64,000 nucleotides of DNA from DATEDA01 sp963754305. GTDB taxonomy: Bacteria > Pseudomonadota > Gammaproteobacteria > Burkholderiales > SG8-39. Positions 51,936-61,630 of the stretch are shown here, one piece after another; positions within the stretch are counted from its first letter, which is position 1; the number at the start of each line of letters is the position of its first letter. A model generated the notes under the pieces. The model was not told the DNA's origin. It saw only the letters and a program-made list of their open reading frames with translations, and did not search any database. The position numbers were made by a program, and so were the translations under genes. The stretch covers positions 25,542 to 89,541 of the forward strand of contig CAVWFR010000039.1 of assembly GCA_963754305.1 (NCBI GenBank), in the 5' to 3' direction.

Positions 51936-52658
51936 TTGACAGCGCAAAGACAAAAAAGCGATTTTTCGGAAGAGAGATCGAGAACACGAGGGCAATCCCT
52001 CGAGATACTCCCTATCAGCAGTCCCTCTCGCCGGGCCCCGTGCGCGCGACAGACTTCTTCCGCGGCGCACCACGGCGCTGGCTATTCCTTTCTCGCGCCG
52101 ATCTTCGCGATATCGACTTTATTTTGCGCGGCGGCGGCCGTCGACCGCGACGGCGCGACCCACGTGGTCTTCTTCGAGGGCACCAACGACATCACCGGAG
52201 GATTCACCGCCGAGCAGATCCAGGCCGGCACCCAGATCATCATCGACAAGGTGCATGCGGCAGGTATGAAGATCATCGGTGTCACGGTGATCCCGCGCGG
52301 ACGCCCCGCCCCTCTAACGGGTTGGACGGCCGCCATGGAACAGGAACGCCTGCTGCTCAACCAGTGGATGCGCACGCAGGCCAACTTCGACGGCATCATC
52401 GACTTCGACAAGTTGATGGCGGGCGGCCCCATTGTCGAGCTCGAGGGCGGCGGAACAGCGCCGCAGATTCCACCGCAATGGAACTGCGACAACACGCATC
52501 CCAATCCTGCGGGCTACAAGGCAATGGGCGAATACATCAACCTGAGGCTCTTCAAGAGCGGGGATCGCGATGATGACGACCACCACCGCCACCATGGCAG
52601 AGGCCGTCACCACGGTCATCATGACGACGACAACTATGGCCATCACGCCCGCAACTGA
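51936..52658 (+). CDS. SGNH/GDSL-type hydrolase, 5' truncated, with His/Asp-rich tail
   Basis: The open frame has 240 codons, but only about residues 75-205 resemble an SGNH hydrolase: block III VVFFEGTNDITGG and block V CDNTHPNPAGY are present, while block I with the catalytic serine (GDS) is missing. The upstream part has no family likeness. The protein is therefore probably inactive as a hydrolase. Residues 209-240 form a tail of His, Asp, Arg and Gly (DRDDDDHHRHHGRGRHHGHH). A strong terminator follows. Confidence 0.6.
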   Translation: MTAQRQKSDFSEERSRTRGQSLEILPISSPSRRAPCARQTSSAAHHGAGYSFLAPIFAISTLFCAAAAVDRDGATHVVFFEGTNDITGGFTAEQIQAGTQIIIDKVHAAGMKIIGVTVIPRGRPAPLTGWTAAMEQERLLLNQWMRTQANFDGIIDFDKLMAGGPIVELEGGGTAPQIPPQWNCDNTHPNPAGYKAMGEYINLRLFKSGDRDDDDHHRHHGRGRHHGHHDDDNYGHHARN

Positions 52659-52667
52659 CACGACGAC

Positions 52668-53531
52668 CTAATCGAAAAGGGCCGGGTCTCCGGCCCTTTT
52701 TTTCGTCAATGCCTGTTGTGCTTCGATGCATCGCTCGAGCAGCCGAGGCGCTCCCATGCGCTCCGTCCAGGCGGCGAACGCGTCCGTAGGACCGCGCCAC
52801 CGGAGCTCGTCCACGTTGCGGAACAGCGGTGCGTCGTCGCGCAAGGTTGCGAGCCGCTTGAACAAGAGCGCGAGGTCGCGACGGTCCCCGAGCACGCCTG
52901 GCGGAAACGATTCGATCGTACCGTGACGGTTCAGAAGCCGCGCCGCCCCTTTTTCGCCGATCCCGGCAATCCCCGGATAGCCGTCTGCGGCATCACCGAC
53001 AAGTGCGAGAAAATCGGGAATCAAGGTCGGCGCCACCCCGAACTTCTCCCGCACGCCCTCTGCATTGCGAATTTGCTTACCTCTGCGATCCACTTGCACC
53101 ACCCGGTCGCCGCAAACGCACTGCGCCAGATCCTTGTCCGGGGTCCAGATACAGATCTTCTGCACGCGCTGATCTTCGGCGGCGATTCGTGCCGCGGACG
53201 CAAGCGCGTCGTCCGCTTCCAGGTCGGTCATCGGCCACACGACGATGCCCATGGCGCTGGCCGCTTCCTCCAGCGGGTGGAATTGCGCGAGAAGCGCCGG
53301 CTCGATTCCGCTGCCTGTCTTGTAGTCCGGCCACATGCGGTTGCGAAACGATTCGATGACGTGATCGGTCGCAACGCCGATATGGATGGCGCCTTGCTCG
53401 ATCATTTGCAGCAAGGTTTGGAGCACGCCGGTCACGCCGCCGAAGGGCCGATCCGTGCCGCCGGTAAAGCGACGCAAGCCATAGAAGTGCCGGAACAGCT
53501 CGTAGGTTCCGTCGACAAGGTGAACGACCAT
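52668..53531 (-). CDS. 5'-3' exonuclease (FEN/PolI-N type)
   Basis: 287 residues, stand-alone 5'-nuclease resembling the N-terminal domain of DNA polymerase I. Conserved metal-binding acids are in HLVDGTYELFRHF (D7), PMTDLEADDALASAA, WTPDKDLAQCV, and LVGDAADGYPGIAGIGEKGAARLL, the last containing the helix-hairpin-helix. Such enzymes trim flaps and RNA primers. Stands alone; its stop lies in the bidirectional terminator. Confidence 0.9.
   Translation of the reverse strand: MVVHLVDGTYELFRHFYGLRRFTGGTDRPFGGVTGVLQTLLQMIEQGAIHIGVATDHVIESFRNRMWPDYKTGSGIEPALLAQFHPLEEAASAMGIVVWPMTDLEADDALASAARIAAEDQRVQKICIWTPDKDLAQCVCGDRVVQVDRRGKQIRNAEGVREKFGVAPTLIPDFLALVGDAADGYPGIAGIGEKGAARLLNRHGTIESFPPGVLGDRRDLALLFKRLATLRDDAPLFRNVDELRWRGPTDAFAAWTERMGAPRLLERCIEAQQALTKKRAGDPALFD
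52675..52703. terminator. Bidirectional rho-independent terminator
   Basis: AAAAGGGCCGG (52675-52685), loop gtct, CCGGCCC (52690-52696) and seven T. The four A before the stem serve the minus-strand direction. It separates the convergent SGNH and exonuclease genes; the exonuclease stop lies just inside it. Confidence 0.9.
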
Positions 53532-53825
53532 GCGTGATTATGCAGGTGGGTCATCGACCTCTAATACGATCGCGAGCTGGCCGTTTTTCACGAAGCAGTG
53601 GCGGCCGAGCGAGCTCGAACTGGTCAGATAGGCAAACCGGTTCGGTTCAGGAACGCGCGCAGCCTGCGAATCCTTCATAGGCGATATGCGCCATCGAACG
53701 GCAGGTGCGGATCGAAGGGGCAGTCGAACGACCGCGTTCAGCGATCCGACCCAGCTTCCAGCGTCTCGGCACGGCCTTCGCGCAACGTGCGCTCGACCGG
53801 AAGAACCGCGCTCTCCTTCGACGGT

Positions 53826-56297
53826 TCAGTCGAATCGCATTTGATGAAGGTCGAGCGGGCGGGGGTGCCCCAACGCGTATCCCTGTCCGTAGTCGACTCC
53901 GATCTGCCTGAGCTTCAGCAGGATCGCTCGACTCTCCACCCACTCTGCGATGGTTTCGAGCCTCATCATATGGCCGATATGATGGACTGCTTCCACCATC
54001 GCTTGGTCGACAGCGTTTCCCACGAGACCCGTGACGAACCCGCCGTCGATCTTCAGATAGTCGACGGGCAGGGTCTTCAGATAGCTGAATGAAGATACGC
54101 CGGTGCCGAAGTCGTCCAACGCGAATCGGCAACCAAGCCCCTTCAACGTATCGATGAAGCGGAGCGCATGGGCGAGCTCCGAGACGGCCGACGTTTCGGT
54201 GATCTCGAAGCAAAGCTTGTTGGGCGCTACCCGCGTAGCATCGATCTGCTCCGTCACGAAATCCAGGAAGTCGGCCGCACCCAGCGACTGTCCCGATATG
54301 TTGATCGCGAACGTGACATTGCCACCGATGTTCGAGGTGGCACACAGTGCTTCGACGCTTTTTCTCACTACCCAGCGATCCAGCGCGAGCATCAGACCAT
54401 AGCGTTCGGCTGCTGGAAGAAAAGCGCCGGGCGGCACTATGCGTCCCGCCTCGTCCACCATTCGGATCAGAATCTCTCCGCGCGCTCCAGCGGGTGCGCC
54501 GAAGCCTACCGGCAGGATCGGCTGGAAGTAAAGGCGAAAGCGCTCGTCGGCCAACGCCTGCTGAATGCGCGGCATCCAGCGCATCTCGCCGTCGCGCGCG
54601 GCAAGCATGGAGTCATCGGCCTGATAGACGTGGACCCGGTTCCTGCCTTTCTCCTTCGCTGCGTAGCAGGAGCTGTCGGCGGCGCTGAACACACCTGCCA
54701 GCGTCTCGCCCGCCCACGTGATCGGCACCAGTCCTATGCTCACCCCGATGGTGAAGCTCCTGTCGGTCCAGCCGAAACGGAAGCCTTGCAGCAGCTCCCG
54801 CAGCGAGTTGGCAATGCGCTTGGCCTCGAGCAGAGGGCAGTGCTCGAGCAAGACGCCGAACTCGTCACCACCCAGCCGCGCAAGCGTATCTCGCGCGCGC
54901 AGCTTGGTGCGCAAGAGTGCCGCAATCTGTCGCAGCAGATCGTCGCCGGCGGCGTGACCGCACGTGTCATTGACCACCTTGAACTGATCGAGGTCGAGAT
55001 ACAGCAGGGCATGCGGAGCGAGCGGGTTTGCCGAACCGAGCAGGTGCGAAAGACGCCGCTCGAATTCGGGTCGATTCACCAGGCCGGTGAGGGTGTCGTG
55101 GGTCGCTTGATGGGACAACTGCTGCGCGAGCTTGCGTTCCTCCGTGATGTCCCGAAACACCAGCACGACGCCGATGCTCGCGTTGTCGCTGCTCCGGATC
55201 GATGCCACGGACATGTCGATATTGAGCTCGCGTTGATCGCGGGAGATCAGCAGGCAGCGGTTGGCCGGTCCGACACCGTCATTGCCCTTCAGGCATCGAT
55301 CGACTGGGTCGTCGGCCGAGTCGCGCGTGACCTCATCGAGGATACGGAATACTTCGGTGAGCGGGCGGCCCCTTGCCGTCCGGTCGTCCCAGCCCGTCAG
55401 CCGCTCGGCGACAGCGTTGAGATAGGTAATGACGGCTGTTGCATCCGTGGTGATGACAGCATCCCCGATGCTGGCCAGGGTAACGCGGAACAGCTCTTTA
55501 TCCGTTCGCAGGATGTCGTTCGCCCGGGCGAGCTGTGCGGTGCGCTGCTGGACTTTGCGTTCCAGGTCGTCATACGCGCGACGCAATGCCTCTTCGGTGC
55601 GCTGCGTCTCCTCCATCTGCCCTTCCAACTCCCGGTTGATCGCCTGCTGGTGATCTCGCGCTGCCGCCAGGTCGCCCACGAGATCAGCATTGTCGAAGCG
55701 CAGCCGGAGCGACTCGGTGACCGACCTGTAGTGGCGTGCCGAGATCAGCGACATCATCGCAATGAACAGGATCAGCATCGAGCTCATGGCCACGGGCACT
55801 TCGCCTCCCTGAGTCATCAGCTTGACCGCAAACGGCAGGATCGCCGGGACTAGGAACGCCGCATAGGCACCGCGGAACGACGACAGGGTCGACATGCCGC
55901 CGGCTGTGAGACCCGCGAGCACAAAGAGCAAGAACAACTCCTGCAAAGCGGCGTCGGGTGAAAGCGGAAACACCCCGGCGAGTCCCCATATCACGCCCGA
56001 GACCACCACGCCGGCAAGGAAGCGGCGCCCCCACCACCCTACTTGGGAAGGGGACGGCTTCGCTCTGAAGTACGCGCGCATCAACCATGCGCGGACGACT
56101 GTCGTGACCCCCAATCCAAGCAGCCATAGGAGGAGCCACACGGGCGAGACATGGCCCCACAGGACGTAGACGACCAGAGCGCCGACGATCGTCGTGGCGA
56201 TCAGCGCGGCGGGGAGTTGCTCGAAGAGAAGCCGGATCTGTTCGGAACGGATTTGCTGCCGATGGCCGTTGGCATTCGGTGGCGGCACCAGGCGCAT
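53826..56297 (-). CDS. Membrane PAS-GGDEF-EAL protein (cyclic-di-GMP turnover)
   Basis: 823 residues. Five to six membrane helices up to residue 190, a coiled coil (200-260), a PAS domain (265-385) ending FRDITEERK, a GGDEF domain with the intact motif GGDEF at 476-480, and an EAL domain from about 575. The EAL signature is EIL (608-610), with the metal-binding DDFGTG and the following SYLKTLPVDYLKID present. Likely bifunctional or phosphodiesterase; the signal is unknown. Confidence 0.93.
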   Translation of the reverse strand: MRLVPPPNANGHRQQIRSEQIRLLFEQLPAALIATTIVGALVVYVLWGHVSPVWLLLWLLGLGVTTVVRAWLMRAYFRAKPSPSQVGWWGRRFLAGVVVSGVIWGLAGVFPLSPDAALQELFLLFVLAGLTAGGMSTLSSFRGAYAAFLVPAILPFAVKLMTQGGEVPVAMSSMLILFIAMMSLISARHYRSVTESLRLRFDNADLVGDLAAARDHQQAINRELEGQMEETQRTEEALRRAYDDLERKVQQRTAQLARANDILRTDKELFRVTLASIGDAVITTDATAVITYLNAVAERLTGWDDRTARGRPLTEVFRILDEVTRDSADDPVDRCLKGNDGVGPANRCLLISRDQRELNIDMSVASIRSSDNASIGVVLVFRDITEERKLAQQLSHQATHDTLTGLVNRPEFERRLSHLLGSANPLAPHALLYLDLDQFKVVNDTCGHAAGDDLLRQIAALLRTKLRARDTLARLGGDEFGVLLEHCPLLEAKRIANSLRELLQGFRFGWTDRSFTIGVSIGLVPITWAGETLAGVFSAADSSCYAAKEKGRNRVHVYQADDSMLAARDGEMRWMPRIQQALADERFRLYFQPILPVGFGAPAGARGEILIRMVDEAGRIVPPGAFLPAAERYGLMLALDRWVVRKSVEALCATSNIGGNVTFAINISGQSLGAADFLDFVTEQIDATRVAPNKLCFEITETSAVSELAHALRFIDTLKGLGCRFALDDFGTGVSSFSYLKTLPVDYLKIDGGFVTGLVGNAVDQAMVEAVHHIGHMMRLETIAEWVESRAILLKLRQIGVDYGQGYALGHPRPLDLHQMRFD

Positions 56298-56844
56298 AGC
56301 GGTCGCTCCGTTGGTTCAACGGGAGCGCGTAGGCGCTCGACGCAAACTTGCGAACCACCAGCCACTCATTACAACCCGCTCTTACTCACGTATCCCCGAC
56401 TCAGCGTATCCCGCGCGTGAAAGGCGTTGATCGTGGCTGCGCGTTAACCCGAGCCGCCTGAGGAAGCCGTGTACGCGCTTGCCAACGGTGCCCACCAGAA
56501 TCCCGGGCACAACCCAATGGCCATGTCTTGTCCTCGTCCACGAGTGGCGGGCACCCGAGCAGCCTAAGTGTCGACGTCCAACTCCCGCAATAGACCGGAT
56601 GGTCGTTCGAGGAAGCCGCGATGCATCCGGCTGACATCCGGGCCTTCTGCTCACCCGAAACTCACCAAGAACGCTGAGCACGAACAGGAAGCCGCTACGA
56701 GTGGCCTAAACACTTGAACTCGTGGGAGGATTGGCGCCCCCGGTGGGATGAATCTGGGCACTGGATTGAGGCAGTTCCGGCCCGCTGAACGGCCGCGTAC
56801 GACCGAGGCGGTGTGAAAACGTCGAAGCTGCGTGACCACGCCCC
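56298..56844. other. Gene-free stretch
   Basis: About 550 bases upstream of the GGDEF/EAL gene. Short open frames on both strands show no family likeness. It includes the promoter region of the GGDEF/EAL gene, where no clear -35/-10 pair is visible. Confidence 0.5.
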
Positions 56845-57222
56845 GTGAGCACGCTGGCGAGACCGGGCATGCGGATTGCCCTCATTGGGCGTACACCGCT
56901 TTTCTCGCGTGGTGGCTCGGGCACGCTAACGGTGATCGCGCTCAAACTCAAGCCGAGCGAGAACCCGCTCGGTGCGATCGCGGCTGTGCCGCGTAACGTT
57001 GCGATCGGCGCGCTGGAGAACGAGCAGCACGAGATCACGGTCCCGTTCAAGCTCGAAGGCGATCTCGACGATCCGACGTTTTCCTTGACCGGTGAAGGCA
57101 CTTTGCAAACCGCCGTGGCGGTCGCAAAGGCTTTCGGCACGAGCTTCGAAGGTCTCGTGCGCGCGTTCTTGATCATCGTGAACGGGTTTGCCAGCGCATT
57201 CCGCGCGCTGGTGCCGGTGTAG
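56845..57222 (+). pseudogene. C-terminal fragment of an AsmA/DUF748-like protein
   Basis: 125 codons. The segment HEITVPFKLEGDLDDPTFSL followed by a helical end resembles the C-terminus of large DUF748/AsmA-type envelope proteins, which are many hundred residues long. The upstream part of such a gene is absent. The GTG at 56845 has no ribosome binding site. Probably a gene remnant. Confidence 0.45.
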
Positions 57223-57393
57223 ATTTTGGTGTCTTGAGAATCGCAGGGTCTTTGGGGTTTGGCCGGCCTGCAACGGCTCCCGACTCGAATGTTTGAAATC
57301 GCGCCACCCCGACTCGCCTTTTCGCATGCCAAGGCGTAGGCTTGCTGAGCGAACTGGTCCCAGGACCGCTGATACAACAACGAGGGGGAGACA

Positions 57394-57456
57394 ATCAAAA
57401 GCGAACCGACGCCGCTGTGCTGGGGCGATTCCTTCGCTGAAATTCTCGCCGCGCGC
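57394..57456 (+). other. Probable true N-terminus of the PhoX-like gene, with ATC at the start position
   Basis: In frame with the phosphatase, codons 57394-57456 read (I)KSEPTPLCWGDSFAEILAAR, the leader typical of PhoX proteins. A GAGGGGGAG (57382-57390) precedes an ATC where ATG is expected. No other start lies between the ribosome site and TTG 57457. Confidence 0.6.
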
Positions 57457-59346
57457 TTGACTCGGCGCGATCTTCTGCGAGGCTCGCTCGGCTTCGCCGC
57501 CGCAGCGTTCCTGAATGGGTGCGAGTCGATACACGAAGCGATGGGTGGCGGCCCACTCATCGGATTCACGCCGACTCCGATTTCGAAGGCGGATACGGTT
57601 GTGGTGCCGCAGGAATACACGTGGCACCTCGTCAATGCGTGGGGCGATCCGATCATGGCGGGCGCGCCGGACTTCAAGCCCGACGCGAGCCAATCGGCCG
57701 CGGAGCAGGCGATGCAGTCGGGCATGTTCCATGACGGCATGCACTACTTTCCGCTGCCAAACGGCTCGAATTCGTCGGCGCATGCTCTGGTCGGTATCAA
57801 CTACGAGTACACCGACGACAACCTGCTATCCACCGACGGCATGGCCACGTGGAATGCCGAGAAGGTGCAGAAATCGAAGAACGCGCACGGGCTGGGCGTG
57901 TTCGAGATCCAGTGGGACGGCACGCGTTGGCGCACCGTTCGCGATTCGAAATATGGACGACGGATCACCGCGGATACGCCGTTCCGCATCAAGGGTCCCG
58001 CAGCCGGACATCCATTGATGAGAACCGCACAGGACCCGACCGGTACGATCGTGAAAGGTACGTTTCAGAACTGCGCGAACGGTTATACGCCCTGGGGTAC
58101 CTACCTCTCGTGCGAAGAAAACTTCACTGCGTATTTCGTCAACGACTCAGGAAACATCCCGCGCTTGCAGGATCGCTACGGCATCCCCACGACGAAGGAC
58201 AGCTGGGGCTTTCGCTGGCACGAGTTCGACGAGCGGTTCGATGCGGTTAAGCATCCCAACGAAGCGAACCGGTTCGGGTGGGTCGTGGAGTTCGATCCGT
58301 TCGATCCGAAAAGCGAACCGGTGAAGCACACGGCCATGGGCCGCATGGCGCACGAAGGCGCGGCGATTTCTATCGCGCCCGACGGCCGCGTCGTCTACTA
58401 CATGGGCGACGACGACTATCGCTCGCGGTTCGAGCACATCTACAAGTTCGTGAGCGCGAAGCCGTGGGTGAGGGACGGCGGTTACGCCGCGAACCAGAAC
58501 ATCCTCGACGAAGGAACGCTGTACGCCGCGAAATTCAATGCCGACGGCTCAGGCGAATGGATCGAGCTCACGCAGGGCAAGAACGGTCTCACCGCCGAAC
58601 GCGGGTTTTCGACGCAGGGCGACATCGTGATCGATGCGCGTACTGCGGGCGATGTGGCGGGCGCGACCTACATGGATCGGCCGGAATGGGTCGCAGTCCA
58701 TCCGAAGACGAAGGAGGTGTACGTCACGCTGAGCAACAACACCTCGCGTGGCAAAGGGCGGCCGCTGCATCAGAAGGATTCCCTCGGGGCAGACGCTGCC
58801 AATCCGCGCGCACCGAACCTCATGGGTCACATCGTGCGCTGGCGCGAAGCCAATGGCGATCCGACGTCGCTGCGGTTCCAATGGGACGTGTTCCTGCAAG
58901 CGGGCGATCCTTCGCATGCCGATCCGGTCAAGCGCGGCAACGTCAAAGGTGCGGTCGCGTTCGCGCAGCCCGACGGCTGCCACATCGATCAGCGCGGGGT
59001 GGTGTGGATCCAGACCGATTCGTCCGCGCAGAACATGGCAAGTGCCGACTGGGCCAGCATCGGCAACAACCAGATGGTCGCGGCGGATCCGTCGACGGGC
59101 GAGGTGCGCCGCTTCCTGACCGGACCGATCGGCTGCGAGATCACCGCTGTGCAGTTCACGCCGGATATGCGCACGATGTTTGTGAACATCCAGCACCCCG
59201 GTGAAGCGCCGCTGCCGCATCCAGGGCGCAACGATCCGAAGAAACCAAAGGCGATCAGCTCGTGGCCTGACGGAGACAAGGGCGGGCGCCCGCGCTCGGC
59301 TACCATCGCGATCCGACGCAAAGACGGCGGTATCGTCGGCACTTGA
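57457..59346 (+). CDS. PhoX-family phosphatase (DUF839)
   Basis: 629 residues from TTG 57457; the family leader upstream suggests initiation at 57394 (see that entry). Tat motif TRRDLLRGSLG leads to a lipoprotein-like stretch FLNGCES. The beta-propeller body has the PhoX marks: YLSCEENFTAYF, HEGAAISIAPDGRVVYYMGDD, YMDRPEWVAVHPKTKEVYVTLSNN, and the late DGCHIDQRGVVWIQTD. PhoX enzymes are periplasmic Ca/Fe phosphatases. No pho box recognised upstream. Confidence 0.88.
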   Translation: MTRRDLLRGSLGFAAAAFLNGCESIHEAMGGGPLIGFTPTPISKADTVVVPQEYTWHLVNAWGDPIMAGAPDFKPDASQSAAEQAMQSGMFHDGMHYFPLPNGSNSSAHALVGINYEYTDDNLLSTDGMATWNAEKVQKSKNAHGLGVFEIQWDGTRWRTVRDSKYGRRITADTPFRIKGPAAGHPLMRTAQDPTGTIVKGTFQNCANGYTPWGTYLSCEENFTAYFVNDSGNIPRLQDRYGIPTTKDSWGFRWHEFDERFDAVKHPNEANRFGWVVEFDPFDPKSEPVKHTAMGRMAHEGAAISIAPDGRVVYYMGDDDYRSRFEHIYKFVSAKPWVRDGGYAANQNILDEGTLYAAKFNADGSGEWIELTQGKNGLTAERGFSTQGDIVIDARTAGDVAGATYMDRPEWVAVHPKTKEVYVTLSNNTSRGKGRPLHQKDSLGADAANPRAPNLMGHIVRWREANGDPTSLRFQWDVFLQAGDPSHADPVKRGNVKGAVAFAQPDGCHIDQRGVVWIQTDSSAQNMASADWASIGNNQMVAADPSTGEVRRFLTGPIGCEITAVQFTPDMRTMFVNIQHPGEAPLPHPGRNDPKKPKAISSWPDGDKGGRPRSATIAIRRKDGGIVGT

Positions 59347-59556
59347 GCGCGCTCGAGCGTTCCCCGAAAGCTTGGCCCTTCTCCGGCGCATCGATTCCGG
59401 CGAATCGGATTCGTGCTGAGTCTTCGCGTCGGTGAGAACGGTGATCGTATCGCCGTCGGATATGCCAACCACGCGGCCTTCGACGAGCGACTCAGCAGCG
59501 GTCGCGGAATCGAAGGCTAGAATGCCAGCCCCGAGGAAGACGGATCGGATGAGCAT
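59344..59556 (-). pseudogene. Truncated, frameshifted thermonuclease-like gene
   Basis: Begins on the minus strand with a signal peptide (MLIRSVFLGAGILAFDSATA) and VEGRVVGISDGDTITVLTDAKTQHE, the start of a staphylococcal-nuclease-type domain. The next element, RFAGIDAPEKGQAFGERS, is in another frame because one A is missing near 59414. The match stops at the 3' end of the PhoX gene, so about two thirds of the nuclease is lost. Confidence 0.7.
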
Positions 59557-60247
59557 GACGCAAGATCAGATTGAGATTCTCAAGCATCTCGGCGCTGCGC
59601 TTTTGGCCGGCGGTCTCATTGGTTTGGAACGGAGCTACCACGGTCGTCCAGCGGGGTTTCGTACCCATGCGCTGGTATGTATCGCTTCAAGCATGCTAAT
59701 GCTCGTAACGGTATTTCAGGCCCAATGGTTTCAGCCGCTCGGGCTTGAGCGAGTCAGTCTCGATCCGACTCGCATGGCGCAGGGAATCATGACCGGGATA
59801 GGCTTCCTCGGCGCCGGAGTAATCATGAAAGAGGGCTTGTCTGTGCGCGGCCTCACGACAGCTGCGTCCATTTGGGTCACTGCCGCGATCGGCGTCCTAA
59901 TCGGGATTGGACTTTACTTTGCGTCAGCGGTGTCGACAGTTCTCGTGCTTGGAACGCTATCAATTTTCCGTTGGATCGAGGCTCGCATTTCCACGATGTT
60001 CTATGCGCACCTCGTGGTGCGTTTCTTTCGGGATACTGTCCCTAGTGAAATGCAGTTGCGCGAGACGGTTGGAAAGCACGGCTTCACTATCGCGAACCTC
60101 AGTTATCGGCTTGTCGGAGATGGTAAGTACTTTGAGTACCGAATGTACATTCGTAGTCAACGCGCTCAGCCAGCGGCGGCGCTTAGCGATTCGCTGATGC
60201 AGATGCCAGAAGTGATCGAGTTTCGTCTCTCCCCGACTGGAGATTAA
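59549..60247 (+). CDS. MgtC/SapB-family membrane protein
   Basis: 232 residues. N-terminal MgtC domain with the hallmark LLAGGLIGLERSYHGRPAGFRTHALVCIASS (spans residues 17-47) and GIMTGIGFLGAGVIMKEGLSVRGLTTAASIW (75-105), four to five helices. The C-terminal soluble part (from about 150) resembles an ACT-like domain. MgtC proteins act in magnesium or acid adaptation. I choose ATG 59549 after GAGGAAG. Confidence 0.9.
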   Translation: MSMTQDQIEILKHLGAALLAGGLIGLERSYHGRPAGFRTHALVCIASSMLMLVTVFQAQWFQPLGLERVSLDPTRMAQGIMTGIGFLGAGVIMKEGLSVRGLTTAASIWVTAAIGVLIGIGLYFASAVSTVLVLGTLSIFRWIEARISTMFYAHLVVRFFRDTVPSEMQLRETVGKHGFTIANLSYRLVGDGKYFEYRMYIRSQRAQPAAALSDSLMQMPEVIEFRLSPTGD

Positions 60248-60526
60248 TGGTCGGTAACGGCACTCAAGGACGGTGTCGCGACCAGGCGCCGCATCGCCTT
60301 CCACGGCCACCTCGACGCGAACCCGAGGTTTCACCGCCTCGGCAGAAACCTCGGATCGGCCGGCGGCGGCATGACGTCGTGACCGTTGATCGGTTCCAGC
60401 CCGCGGCTGATCTGCTGCGCTTGGGCACGCCCGTTGCTGGGCATCAAGGTATGGACATGCCCACCACGCCTACTGCGACACCTGCGGGGCCGCCCAGCCG
60501 GTCACCGTCAACTTTTGGAGCCCCTC

Positions 60527-60934
60527 ATGAAATTCTTACCAGTGCTCTTGCTCATGGTATTCCCGCTAGCGGCCGCGACTGCCGCTGATGTGCAACCGAC
60601 CGATGCGCAAATTGACACCGCATTCGCCAAGGCCGACGCGGACAAGAACGGTACCGTGAGCCTCCAGGAAGCGAAGAAATTCGGAATCGCGACGAAGATG
60701 TTTGAGAAAGCAAATCCGGACAAGGACGGCTCACTCAACAAGAAGGAGTTCGCCGCCGCAGTCTCGTACCAGTTCACTGCGGCAGACCCAGATAAAGATG
60801 GGACTCTCGATTGGAAGGAGGCCCAGAAGGCGGGCATCAAGAGCAAGAAAGTATTCGACGCCGCCGATCCTGATCGCGACGGCACACTTGACCTCGCGGA
60901 GTACCTTGCGGCCCTCGCGGCTCAAGCGAAGTAG
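60527..60934 (+). CDS. Exported EF-hand calcium-binding protein
   Basis: 135 residues. Signal peptide cleaved after TAA (residue 20). Four EF-hand loops: D37-A-D-K-N-G to E48, P-D65-K-D-G, D87-P-D-K-D-G to E98, and D114-P-D-R-D-G to E125. It is a small periplasmic calcium binder of unknown partner. TGGAG lies six bases before the ATG. Confidence 0.85.
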   Translation: MKFLPVLLLMVFPLAAATAADVQPTDAQIDTAFAKADADKNGTVSLQEAKKFGIATKMFEKANPDKDGSLNKKEFAAAVSYQFTAADPDKDGTLDWKEAQKAGIKSKKVFDAADPDRDGTLDLAEYLAALAAQAK

Positions 60935-61127
60935 AAGCCGTCAAGGATGCGTCCGCTTTCAGCCAACGCGAAGGTCCAAAATGGGTCGACGGACTAAACC
61001 GCTACCGCGGTAGGGCTCCGATCCTGCGTCCGTGGGTGGTGAACCCCCAGATGGTTTCACGCTGAGGTTCTGTTTCGTATGTTGGCGATGAGGCAATGGG
61101 CCTCGTCAACCCAACAGGAGCAGGACC

Positions 61128-61262
61128 ATGAGCGAAGAACCGACCAAGGCCGTTTCCCCGCTGCGCAGCATGATCGACGACATGCGGATGCGCAAGCTCT
61201 CGGACAAGACGCAGATTGCCACTTTAACCGTCGGGCGTGGCTGGGGCCGACCTCGTGCATGA
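61128..61262 (+). pseudogene. N-terminal remnant of a tyrosine recombinase/integrase
   Basis: 44 codons after AGGAG. The first 28 read SEEPTKAVSPLRSMIDDMR and MRKLSDKTQ, which match the start of site-specific integrases related to those of IS91-type elements. The rest of the gene is missing and the frame ends with unrelated residues. Confidence 0.6.
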
Positions 61263-61630
61263 CGAGTCGTAAATCAAGACCGTTAGTCGCCCAGCAATCC
61301 GACTGAAGACCCCGGTTGTTCGACGAGAAGCCCGTCCTTCGCAGACGGCGAAACGCCCTCCTCGAAGTCCCGGGCCACTAGGCCAACCGGCTGATTGACT
61401 CGTTGGCTCCTGAAGCGTAGCGTGTTTTGCCCCCGGGTAGATGTAGCCAGCGTCTAGCCCGCCGTTGCGACGTCCCTTTCTAGAGGACGCGTCAATGTTC
61501 CTCGATTCGATCTGCAGGCCAGCGAGCGAACAGCTGCGTATCCGCAGCCCGCCCGCATCGCGCCATTACGACCTCCGAGCGCTGTTTTCCGCCGTGCCGA
61601 TCAGAAAGAGGCCGTCAAATGACTACTTAA
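61263..61630. other. Gene-free stretch
   Basis: About 370 bases after the integrase remnant. No gene, tRNA or terminator recognised. May be the scar of the lost element. Confidence 0.45.

Noticed and set aside
53598..54092. Open frame of 164 codons antisense to the GGDEF/EAL gene end
   Set aside because: No start context and no family likeness; mostly antisense of a clear EAL domain.
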